Shown: piece by piece, positions 57,701-64,000 of the stretch
Numbering within the stretch: the first letter of the stretch is position 1
How the letters are laid out: every line of letters starts with the position of its first letter
NCBI GenBank assembly: GCA_014607495.2
Contig: CP053171.1
Location: 186,001-250,000 of the forward strand
Length of the DNA: 64,000 bases
Direction of reading: 5' to 3'
DNA from: Carposina sasakii
Lineage: Eukaryota > Arthropoda > Insecta > Lepidoptera > Carposinidae
Notes under the pieces: generated by a model
The model's input: the letters and a program-made list of their open reading frames with translations, nothing else
The model's database searches: none
What the model was told of the DNA's origin: nothing
Made by a program: the position numbers and the translations under genes

Positions 57701-60700
57701 GATGGTCACAGCAGATCCATTAGGTCGGTTTCTTTTTAGGTCGGGTCCATCACGATAAATACTTGATGAATAACTTCTCTTCAGGAACGAGACAGCCTTC
57801 AATTCCTTTTGTAAATGGTTACGCGTCTTGATGTCAGTCGTTATAGCAATCCTCTGAACACGTGGCTCTTGTTTTGAAATATTAGCTAAGACAGTGGCTA
57901 TTGCTATCTGTTCTGTAGTCAGTCCATTCCACCTTGCCATTAAGGATGTTATGAGGGTAGCGGCGTATGAGGCCAGGCACTCGTTATCTCTCGGTTTCTT
58001 GTCGTGCATACTGATGAGAAAGGAAGCAGCAGTTTCAGGACAGTCATACCTTGCTACGAAAAGCTCCTTAAAATCGGCCCACGTCATATTAGGAAACGAT
58101 ATTGAAGACAGCCAAGATGATGCTTCGCCCTTGAGTGCGTGGCTTAACGCGATCATCAGAGAAGATCCATGGCGATGTCGATCTGTGATACACATGTCCG
58201 CGGTCGTTATCCAAGCTCGGGCGTCGATGTCTCTTTTCTCTGGGTCGAAATCAGGAAGGCGAATAGAGTCCGAAGATGCAGGTAGTTTTATTGCTTGCAC
58301 CAACGCCAGAAAATTTTGATTTTGTTGCTCGAAGAGAAGACGCCATTTTTCTTCGCTCGAGTCACTATTTGAAGCACGTGTTTCATGTGGGTGATCCGGG
58401 TTGCATCCCACTTCTGATGACGTAGATGGGTCGAGTGGCGTGCCGTTGGGTGTGTCCGACATCTTCCAAAATCCGAAATAAAGAATGCGGCGTGTAGTAA
58501 ACAAGCTTAATTAGGAATCACAAACACTTTCACTGTATCTACGCACAAGATTACTAGGATTCTAGCGGATAACGTAGAAACGTGGTAAGTACAAGACAGA
58601 GGCTGATTAGCACCCGTGCTTCGCTCGACAGACGCAACCAGCAAGACAGAATACCCTCCGGCTCAATTCAAACGACCCGGTGGTCGTTGTAAATCTACAG
58701 TGGCGCCCTCTCAGTACTCTGTCTTGTCTTTACCCAAGTGACAGCTGTCCTCAAGTCAGTGATAGCTGTCGACTTGACGTTTCTAACTTCAACGATTGAA
58801 AATAGATGGCGTTGGAGATCCGACTGTAGGATATGACATCTTGATCTCCGACATATAGATTTATTTTCATAAAAAATTACTAACATTACGGTAAAAGCCA
58901 ATGCGTTATGCAATCCAGATGAAACTTGCTAGGTGTATAGCTTGTACATCAGAATAACACATAAGTTCACGAGGAAGAAGTCGCGGGCGGCCGATAGATT
59001 CTAAATATTTTTTTTCTGAAAAAACAATAGTTTTGCTTGACTAGCCTATTTTGGCCTATTCTAATGCAAATATTTTGTTATAGGTTGCTGCTGTAGAACC
59101 AGAACCTAAAATTGATGGACGTAAGAGGAAAACGCTTCCATCGCCTGCCAAAGGTAAAGTTACTATTATAATAACTTATTTCATTCATCTTTTGCAAGCG
59201 ACGAGCTAGTGAGAACGTCCCTAAATACCTTACGACATGCACGGAAGGATGATGAAGCTGATTTATTCTTGTGAAGCTCGCATCACCACAGGCATTTGAT
59301 TCATTCATATGAGCTTCGTAAGAATATATATTGCGTCGCATAAATAATGGGATAACCGCAGGTAGATCATGATGAGTGATAATCACTAATTGAAACTTAA
59401 CAAATGGAAGGAAAATTTGGCAACACTCATACATGCCACTTCTATTTCTTCAGTTTCAATGAGTGATCACTACTATCATCACTATAAACTGCCAAAAAAG
59501 TTATGGGGGCTGACCACTGTATCTGTTTCCAATTTTAGAAATTTGAACTTCCGTATAGTAATGGCTGATTCAATTAAATATTCACTGTATCCATGTCAGT
59601 GATGCGTCTAATCATCGCCTATTTGGACATGTTGTACATGAACATGATTTGCGTCCACACAAGAGAAATTAAACGCGTCAGTGCCATGCGTTTGTAATCT
59701 GATTCAGAGATATACCTGTTCCATCTATTGTAGGAATATTGTATAACACACCATAATTACAAAATGGCTACGAATTTTTAATAATATGAAAGGCTTAATA
59801 TATATAATATGGCTTGCCTCGTGCGTTGTTATTCTAACAGTTATAACCAGTGACGTGTTTATAGGTAGACGCGGGGTTTCATAATGAAACCTTTATAAAA
59901 AGTGGCATCAGTAAAATTATCTCCCTCCAAAACAAAAAGCCTAGCGGTTTTGTAATACAGCGTGTTATACAATATGCCTTTGACATATATTTTAGATCCT
60001 AGTTTTTTTTTTATTTGATGATTCGTTGTTATAGACGCAAAGAAACCATCAGCGAAGAAAGCTCGTAAAGATGTCTCCGTCGTCGCGTCTCCTAAAGTCA
60101 CCCGCGGACGTGCACGCGCCGCTCCAGCCGGTAAGCTAATGTCACTTGCTTCCACTGCAGAACACTATACTTACAGTACAACAGGGTAAATTATGGAAAG
60201 GCCAAGCTCACACTGCTTACAATACAAATATGTTAATGGCTTTTCTTTTTTCCATGAAGAAGGTATAAAAGAGGAGGTGGGACTATGAAGTGAGTCGTGT
60301 GACAATCGTGAGGCCATGACGTCATGATAGGGGCGGAGCTTCAGCGACAGTGTAACGCAGTAGCTGTAGCCACTCGCTTGTGCTCCGAAATGTAACCGTA
60401 TTAAAATTACAAAGACACTAGTGTTTTTATCAGGGTACTTTTTTTTTACTAAAACGTAGTATAATATTGCCATCTAGTGATGAGTAATTGCACTAGTAAA
60501 ACAATCTTGAACCATATTGATAATTAATTGCACTATGTAAAACAATCTTGAACCACTATATGAAAATATACTTATAATTGATAGTCCACGCGGACGGAGT
60601 CGCGGGCGTCCACTATCTATACTAATATTATAAAGCTGCAACGCGACACTAGTCGTCGCATTTACGAGGAAGGCTTTGGCTATATATCATCACAGTTCTA

Positions 60701-61179
60701 TGTGTAAACTTCGTTGCGTGCGCTGCGTAAACGGTTCAAGCAAAAAATATGTAGAAAGAATAAAATGCGTAGAATGATATACAGACTGCCTGATCAGAAT
60801 AGCAGCCCAGCTAAACTTTGAGAGATATGAAAATACCCCTCGTCCCATACCTTGCACCCCCGGCTAAATTTTGAGAGATATGAAAATACCTCTTGCATGA
60901 TAAGCACACTATATTTCGTGTATGAAAATATAGCCGACTTAGACTACTGAATCCTACTAATATTATAAACGCGAAAGTTTGTGAGTATGGATAATGGATA
61001 GATGTTTGTTACTTGCACGTAAAAACCTCGATTTTATTGACAGGCTCTTTTTATTAGGCTCTATTTATACTTTTTATAAGATAAAAGGTTTTTTCTGTAG
61101 TCCACGCGGACGGAGTCGCGGGCGTCCACTATTATAAATATGTATGTTGGTTTTTTCAGAGCCGAAACGCAGAAGATAA
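39556..61179 (+). CDS. FHA-domain nuclear protein with Ki-67-type repeats, 12 exons
   Basis: Exons: 39556-39741, 40228-40384, 41141-41263, 42724-42789, 43074-43318, 43770-43863, 44365-44741, 47810-50793, 51754-53083, 59084-59153, 60035-60130, 61160-61179. All junctions are GT/AG and in phase, giving 1915 residues. The order is an N-terminal FHA phosphopeptide-binding domain (about 10-115), a long Ser/Thr/Lys/Arg-rich disordered part with many TP and SP sites, about seven short repeats ([18 protein letters not shown] type, about residues 1057-1180), then a basic region with TPKAK and RGRK/AT-hook-like motifs. This order matches vertebrate Ki-67 (FHA, disorder, repeats with DLxGxKELFQTP, basic chromatin-binding C-terminus), which coats mitotic chromosomes. 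I infer an insect Ki-67-like protein. No clear RVSF phosphatase-docking motif was found. Exon 3 carries a splice-donor minisatellite. Confidence 0.85.
40228..40384 (+). CDS. Ki-67-like exon 2, second half of FHA domain
   Basis: Encodes [38 protein letters not shown]. The VNG and HGDxxxxG signatures complete the FHA fold; the RSLRWEYDD ending recalls RSFRYE in Ki-67. Confidence 0.9.
41141..41263 (+). CDS. Ki-67-like exon 3, Arg/Ala-rich, followed by donor array
   Basis: After a TTGTCCCCAG acceptor it encodes [20 protein letters not shown] ... LRHRASMPG. The first of 12 near-identical GTAGGT donors (at 41264) gives the phase needed by exon 4. Later donors are possible; in a 42-bp unit each would add 14 residues. 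Confidence 0.8.
41239..41740 (+). repeat. 41-42-bp minisatellite copying an exon end plus splice donor (12 copies)
   Basis: CTGCGG markers are at 41239, 41281, 41323, 41365, 41407, 41448, 41490 and 41531, then about every 41-42 bp to about 41700. Each unit is the last 25 or so bases of exon 3 (CTGCGGCACCGCGCCTCCATG...CCGG), then GTAGGT and a run of 7-10 G. The array starts at the real exon end and extends into the intron. The G-runs on the transcribed-sense strand could form G-quadruplexes. Confidence 0.95.
42018..42085 (+). repeat. Dispersed repeat fragment
   Basis: TATCAGATCCGAGGGTCAGT ... GCACCCATAGTGAAT is shared with 7655-7705. The source element was not identified. Confidence 0.5.
42300..42554. 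mobile_element. Palindromic MITE with ~78-bp terminal inverted repeats
   Basis: The left arm starts CGGCTGTCCCAAAATAAAAC and the right arm ends with its complement. The arms match over about 78 bases with few mismatches around a 100-base centre. AAAT is duplicated at 42296-42299 and 42555-42558. It lies in an intron of the Ki-67-like gene, and its transcript would form a long hairpin. Confidence 0.88.
42724..44741 (+). CDS. Ki-67-like exons 4-7, disordered SP/TP-rich region
   Basis: Four exons (42724-42789, 43074-43318, 43770-43863, 44365-44741) encode basic, Ser/Pro/Thr-rich sequence with many minimal CDK sites ([40 protein letters not shown]). No folded domain is visible. Heavy mitotic phosphorylation is inferred. 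Confidence 0.85.
43640..43725 (+). mobile_element. tRNA-derived SINE
   Basis: GACCCGATAGCTCAGTTGGT and GGTTGTGAGTTCAAATCTCA are A and B boxes. The preceding GGCATCCGAGTTAAGT is shared (inverted) with 16440 and 17945, and a T-run follows. It is in an intron of the Ki-67-like gene. Confidence 0.72.
45144..47005 (+). pseudogene. Tc1-like transposase, interrupted by a Helitron
   Basis: The first part (45144-45804) has the paired helix-turn-helix DNA-binding region ([36 protein letters not shown]) and the first catalytic Asp (VLFSDERRM). The second part (46635-47005) has the second Asp (MQDNARCH) and the Glu ([13 protein letters not shown]), exactly 34 residues apart, the DD34E spacing of Tc1. 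The frame is continuous if the Helitron is ignored, so the transposase was intact when it landed. Confidence 0.93.
45805..46634 (+). mobile_element. Helitron remnant with RepHel C-terminus, inserted in the transposase
   Basis: It begins TCTATACTAATA and ends AACAGCTAG, lying between a host A and T: 5' TC, 3' CTAG, no target duplication, as expected for Helitrons. From about 46370 to 46584 it encodes the end of a Helitron helicase ([35 protein letters not shown]). The 5' part is deleted and carries an internal duplication (about 46155-46370). Its tail GACGCGGACGAAGTCGCGGG is the Lep1-type end, linking the non-coding Lep1 copies here to a Helitron parent. Confidence 0.9.
47300..47660. mobile_element. 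Degenerate tRNA-derived SINE pieces
   Basis: 47303-47345 resembles the T-arm side of the SINE at 16380 (GATTTGAACTCACGACCTC). 47458-47515 has GGCGCAGTTGGTAGTATCAC and TTCGAATCCCG, with a tail like that at 10860 (TTGCTTAGTATACGCACAAG). Confidence 0.5.
47810..50793 (+). CDS. Ki-67-like exon 8, 2984-base exon with GVKxLF repeats
   Basis: About 995 codons. The first two thirds are Ser/Arg/Lys-rich with TP/SP sites and a duplicated motif ([17 protein letters not shown] / [17 protein letters not shown]). From about 49733 to 50100 come seven short repeats: [80 protein letters not shown], mostly followed by SPR or similar. KVVF fits a loose PP1-docking consensus, but this is weak. Confidence 0.92.
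50800..51753. other. Ki-67-like intron 8, repeat remnants
   Basis: 50830-50990 is a SINE-like fragment related to those at 9060-9200 and 44110-44200. 51290-51560 resembles 39895-40110 (shared AATTATCCTAGCTGATTT). No coding sequence was seen. Confidence 0.4.
51754..53083 (+). CDS. Ki-67-like exon 9, basic AT-hook-like region
   Basis: About 443 codons, extremely Lys/Thr/Ala/Pro-rich. It begins with histone H1-like repeats ([19 protein letters not shown]) and continues with many RGRK, PRRGRK and KRGRK motifs resembling AT hooks. It probably binds DNA or chromatin. It starts in phase with exon 8 (AG/A) and ends AAG/GTATGT. Confidence 0.9.
53334..53523 (-). mobile_element. Lep1-type Helitron fragment next to an LTR element
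   Basis: It begins TAGTGGACGCCCGCGAATCG and shares its interior with 7286-7490. A further forward Helitron start (CACTAATATTATAAATGTG) is at about 53237. A matching tail (GAAGAAGTCGCGGGCGGCC) lies beyond the LTR element near 58970, suggesting one Helitron was split. Confidence 0.6.
53537..53972 (-). repeat. 3' LTR of the Gypsy element
   Basis: A near-identical match to 58418-58853, including the piece that encodes the start of gag. The two copies differ mainly around 53745-53770. High similarity points to a fairly recent insertion. Confidence 0.88.
54316..54595. repeat. 58-bp tandem repeat in the 3' part of the LTR element
   Basis: About 4.5 copies of a unit with CTTCCATCCAGTGACTCTTG; CTCTTGGAAACT/CTCTTAGAAACT markers recur every 58 bp from about 54371. 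Not linked to an exon border. Confidence 0.8.
54604..54842 (-). pseudogene. Integrase C-terminal fragment of the Gypsy element
   Basis: The minus strand encodes [20 protein letters not shown] and [20 protein letters not shown] before a stop. This resembles the GPY/F-like chromatin-reading end of a Ty3/Gypsy integrase. The zinc-binding and catalytic core are absent, so an internal deletion is inferred. Confidence 0.6.
54843..56214 (-). pseudogene. Gypsy reverse transcriptase joined to a second protease segment
   Basis: Several frames read leftward. They begin with a linker and the RT start ([20 protein letters not shown]), the CVDYRELND region, [25 protein letters not shown] and the catalytic YMDD (about 55550), with frame changes near 55850 and 55440. 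After [20 protein letters not shown] the sequence passes at about 55325 into an aspartic protease with a [12 protein letters not shown] active site. Protease normally precedes RT, so this junction marks a rearrangement. No integrase core or RNase H is seen. Confidence 0.8.
56226..57107 (-). mobile_element. Helitron-related insertion with ~128-bp tandem units
   Basis: On the minus strand it begins TCTATACTAATATTATAAAG and ends CCGAAGCGAAGCGAGGGCGG. It contains about six copies of a roughly 128-bp unit (TTCCCGTGGGAATTTC, GGTTTTCGTAAAAA), with a higher-order period near 259 bp. It interrupts the protease coding region of the LTR element. Confidence 0.78.
57113..58462 (-). pseudogene. Gypsy gag and protease, interrupted
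   Basis: From the ATG at 58462 (or an upstream in-frame one at 58504) the frame runs about 450 codons. It has a capsid-like region ([40 protein letters not shown]), two zinc knuckles ([28 protein letters not shown], both C-x2-C-x4-H-x4-C) and a retropepsin segment with a [12 protein letters not shown] active site and IMIGREIL flap-end motif. The reading is cut by the Helitron-related insertion at 57107. Confidence 0.82.
58418..58853 (-). repeat. 5' LTR of the Gypsy element
   Basis: It starts (minus strand) TGTCGGAGATCAAGATGTC and ends CCATCTACGTCA. The gag ATG at 58462 lies within it, 45 bases from its end. Confidence 0.85.
59084..61179 (+). CDS. Ki-67-like exons 10-12, C-terminus
   Basis: Exons 59084-59153, 60035-60130 and 61160-61179 encode [51 protein letters not shown] and finally EPKRRR-stop. 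All are basic and in phase. The stop is at 61177-61179. Confidence 0.85.
60560..61135 (+). mobile_element. Cluster of Helitron ends and Lep1 copies
   Basis: 60580-60617 is a Helitron 3' end (GTCCACGCGGACGGAGTCGC). 60619 starts another element (TCTATACTAATATTATAAAG) with interior text shared with 45940-46320 (CAGCCCAGCTAAACTTTGAG). 60955-61132 is a short complete-looking Lep1 copy. All are in the last intron of the Ki-67-like gene. Confidence 0.7.
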
Positions 61180-62885
61180 CGTTGGATAAGTGCCACGTTA
61201 TATCAACTAGGATTACATTTTAAGGTAAGTTTCACGTCATGAAAGTAGATGCAACGAAACAGTTGTATCAGGGCCGTAGCAAATGGGAGGTACCTGATTT
61301 CTGCCTACCTTCCGGGAAACAGGCGTGATCAGGAGAATAGGTTACTAAGATTGCAGCGCGGTAAGTAAAACTAAACGAAGCGGCAAACACTTGGCTTGTT
61401 GCACACATACTGAGAGCAGCAAACCCAAGATCTAGCGGTCTAAATCAGCGGTTTAAAGATACAAGACGTAAACAACATTTTTTTTGTTTACAGGTGCATC
61501 GCCGACGCACCCAGATTGATAAAACTATGTAATGTGATTACTTTTTGTATAAATTTTATGCCATTCCTCAATAGGAATACTTTAGTTGTACCTATATTAG
61601 ATTTACTTTACTCCGATTTTGATGTCCCTAACGTGCTTATTTGATAATAATAACTATATTGGTGCTTGTGAAAAAGTTCTAGCACAAAGAAACAAGCAAA
61701 CCACACAATCATGTAGTTTAATCTTTATTATATTTTTAAATACATAATTTCATATTATGTTTTTACCAATTTTCTTGTGTGCTAACGTTTTTGTATACTT
61801 CAATTTATAAATTGGTAATATGTTGTAACATTTGAATTCTGGAGAGAAAAATCATATCGCGATTAATTAAGAATAATCGAATATTAGTCATAAAAAAAAT
61901 ATATTCACATGAGTGAAGGAAAATGCAAAATAATAAGTACATCGTAAGACAGGGTTTACGTGTATGCATAGAGGAATAAGATGTCATAGAGTGCTAATGT
62001 CATACTAACTGTTTCCATGCACCATTAGACTTTTCGGTGCCTCACAATTCCAGTCCTTGACACTTAGATTCTATTAGTGTAATGTATAGTAATGTACTAC
62101 ATTACTAATGTATTGTAATGTATAGTAATGTAATCTAAGTGTCAAGGACTGGAATTTTGAGGCACCGAAAAGTCTAAAGGTGCATCGAAACTGTTAGTAT
62201 GACATTAGCACTCTATGTCTACATGTTATTCCTCTATGATGTATGGTAGGTAATGTTAAGTACATACTAGCGGTAAATGCTTTCTGCCTCACGACTAGAT
62301 TACCTCCAACTTAATTTTATATTTAGATATTATGAGGGTATCTTTAAAAAAGCACCTTTTTAATAGTACAACTTCGGCGCTGGAATATTTTTGAGGCTAT
62401 CTGGGTGGCCAATAAACTTCGAGTGATTAAAATTTGGATTTTAAACAAATTTCACCTGGACGGGTTTGAAAACCAATTTCATCTAGTTTAAACCCGTGTA
62501 GGTAAATTAGATCATAATATCGTAAAAAGCCCAAGTACTTGTGTTATATTTTTAACATGAATGTATATATGATATGTTATCGAACATTTCTATCGCTCGT
62601 AAAACTCGCCAATGAGTCACGCCTAGATCAGAATGAATTATATTGCCGAATTAATCTATTTCTATAATTATGTTCTTTATTTTGCCTTGGAAAGTTCAAA
62701 GATACCCTGAAGATTTAAAAGATGTTTTCTAAGTTAAGGTTTTATTTCTAGATAATATATTTTTAGCTTTGACTTCTATTTTTAATTGTGGGTTTTAAGA
62801 TATTTTAATTGTAATAATGTCATTTTGCTCATATTTTAAAATGTGTACCGTGTATTCGTTATAGTCAGCTAATGACTTTAATAAA
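61180..62885 (+). other. Probable 3' UTR of the Ki-67-like gene, with an intron and a MITE
   Basis: AAG/GTAAGT at about 61225 and TTTGTTTACAG at about 61493 look like a 3' UTR intron starting 45 bases after the stop. Further on are the fold-back MITE (61967-62238) and an AATAAA at 62880-62885. The transcript end is uncertain. Confidence 0.45.
61967..62238. mobile_element. Fold-back MITE, copy 2
   Basis: Same family as 4124-4389, with outer ends CATAGAGGAATAA and its complement. The two arms are near-perfect inverted repeats around a centre containing GTATAGTAATGTACTACATT. Confidence 0.88.
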
Positions 62886-64000
62886 CGTGGCAAATAGCGA
62901 AACTAATGCTGTTACTTAGTTTATAATATATAAATGTCAATTTAGAAAGACACTAGCGTCACCTTACAACAGTTAAGTCACGTTTATTAAGATCCTTTTC
63001 GCACAATCATGTATTTTAACTTATGTACTTTGTTTTTAGAGGGTAGTCGAAATATTGCTCACAGTACTTGGTTTTTGGTTGGTACAATACTTGGTTACAT
63101 AATATTATTTTGTCCGACACAATGGTGGTCATTAAACAAAATTGAATTGTTCATAAATAAGTCATGAATCAATATTAGTTACATAAAACAATAAATATCT
63201 ATGCGAGCCACAGGGTTTATACGGGACTGCCGTCAAATGAGCCCTAAAGATTAACATTGTTATGGCTGGCGAATTATTATGGAACTAACTGATATTGTAC
63301 TTAAGTAACAGTTTTCACGAAGATGTTAGCGTCTTTGTCATCGGCCATTATATCGTAACGTTAATAGTGATAGATGTTTTAACACATTCGCTGCCGGCAG
63401 ATTTTCTAAGCATGCCGGCAGCGAACGTGTTAATGTGCATAAGTATTATTCCATAGTGTCAAATAGACGGTATACTCTGAAAATGGTACAACTATACTTA
63501 AGACTTGTTTTCTCTATTTAAATAGCCTAATTTCCTTAGTTTTAACATTACAATGCAAATGCGTCAGGCATATTGATGTTCTACGCTATAAATACCATAG
63601 AAATATTAACGTAGCAAAATTAAACTATTTAGATATTGTAGTGTTACAAATACAGTAAAATTTTGACTAGAAGTCAATTTTGCTTACTCTTACTTTATTT
63701 GTAACGCTAATGATGTCTAGTGTTCTATAACGTTTCGTCTACGATTGAACAACATTTATATTACAATATACTATGTTATCTATATGTAGAAAAGAAGGGA
63801 ATTCTGTTCACTAGGGGGCATAGCCGAAGTTACTTCGCTTCACATTGAATTTCATCATCGTGAAATTTCCGCCCTTAGGTAATGAGATCAGCTACTCGCA
63901 CTATAAGACCATTGAAGGTTTAAAACATGGCTTATGGGACAAACCGCCCCTTGATTACGTAAAAGCGCGTAATCTCGAGTGTGTGCGTGCGCGCAACGAG
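62886..64000. other. Gene-free right end
   Basis: AT-rich sequence with one strong hairpin (63381-63432): TTAACACATTCGCTGCCGGC and its near-complement with a 13-base loop. No exons were supported. Confidence 0.45.

Larger units (their letters stand above)
53537..58853 (-). mobile_element. Ty3/Gypsy LTR retrotransposon, rearranged and defective
   Basis: Two 436-bp direct repeats (53537-53972 and 58418-58853) read TG...CA on the minus strand. The 4-bp duplication TATA flanks the whole at 53533-53536 and 58854-58857. Inside, in minus-strand order, are gag, protease, a Helitron-related insertion (57107-56226), reverse transcriptase, a second protease segment, an integrase C-terminal fragment and a 58-bp tandem repeat. 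The integrase core and RNase H are missing. It fills most of intron 9 of the Ki-67-like gene, in opposite orientation. Confidence 0.88.

Overview
The window is eukaryotic nuclear DNA, almost certainly from a moth or butterfly. The genes are split by GT-AG introns. The repeats are of kinds familiar from Lepidoptera: Helitron ends reading GGACGAAGTCGCGGGC, tRNA-derived SINEs, hAT and Tc1 elements, and an I/Jockey-type retrotransposon. Six host genes could be assembled by checking splice sites and reading phase by eye.

Layout. 1-12.9 kb (minus strand): the 5' part of Trabid/ZRANB1 (trbd), a K63/K29-type ubiquitin deubiquitinase. Nine exons encode an N-terminal tail, two NZF zinc fingers and the ankyrin-like domain; the catalytic OTU exons must lie left of the window. 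A non-LTR retrotransposon fills 1-1476. 13.7-15.9 kb: a small possible membrane-protein ORF (minus) and a small coiled-coil gene (plus). 16-21 kb: mostly repeats. 21.0-24.2 kb (plus): nucleoplasmin-like histone chaperone. 24.9-25.4 kb (minus): TAF10. 26.2-32.6 kb (plus): a nearly full-length but dead I/Jockey-type retrotransposon. 34.0-35.7 kb (minus): a gene with four tandem Myb/SANT-like (trihelix) domains. 35.7-39.3 kb: three hAT-type elements with clear 8-bp target duplications. 39.6-61.2 kb (plus): a 12-exon, about 1915-residue nuclear protein with an FHA domain, Ki-67-type GVKxLF repeats and a basic AT-hook-rich C-terminal region, probably an insect Ki-67-like chromosome-periphery protein. 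Its introns hold a Tc1 transposon carrying a Helitron, a palindromic MITE and a rearranged Ty3/Gypsy element with intact LTR ends.

The most striking pattern is three independent minisatellites, two in trbd (87 bp x14; 94-95 bp x15 plus the exon's own copy) and one in the Ki-67-like gene (41-42 bp x12). In each, the repeated unit is the 3' end of a coding exon, its 5' splice site and a few intron bases. Each array runs from the exon into the intron, so each intron has 12-16 near-identical splice donors in a row. Nothing else in the window explains why three unrelated arrays all span an exon/donor junction.

All gene names rest on recognising protein families from translated sequence; no database search was possible.
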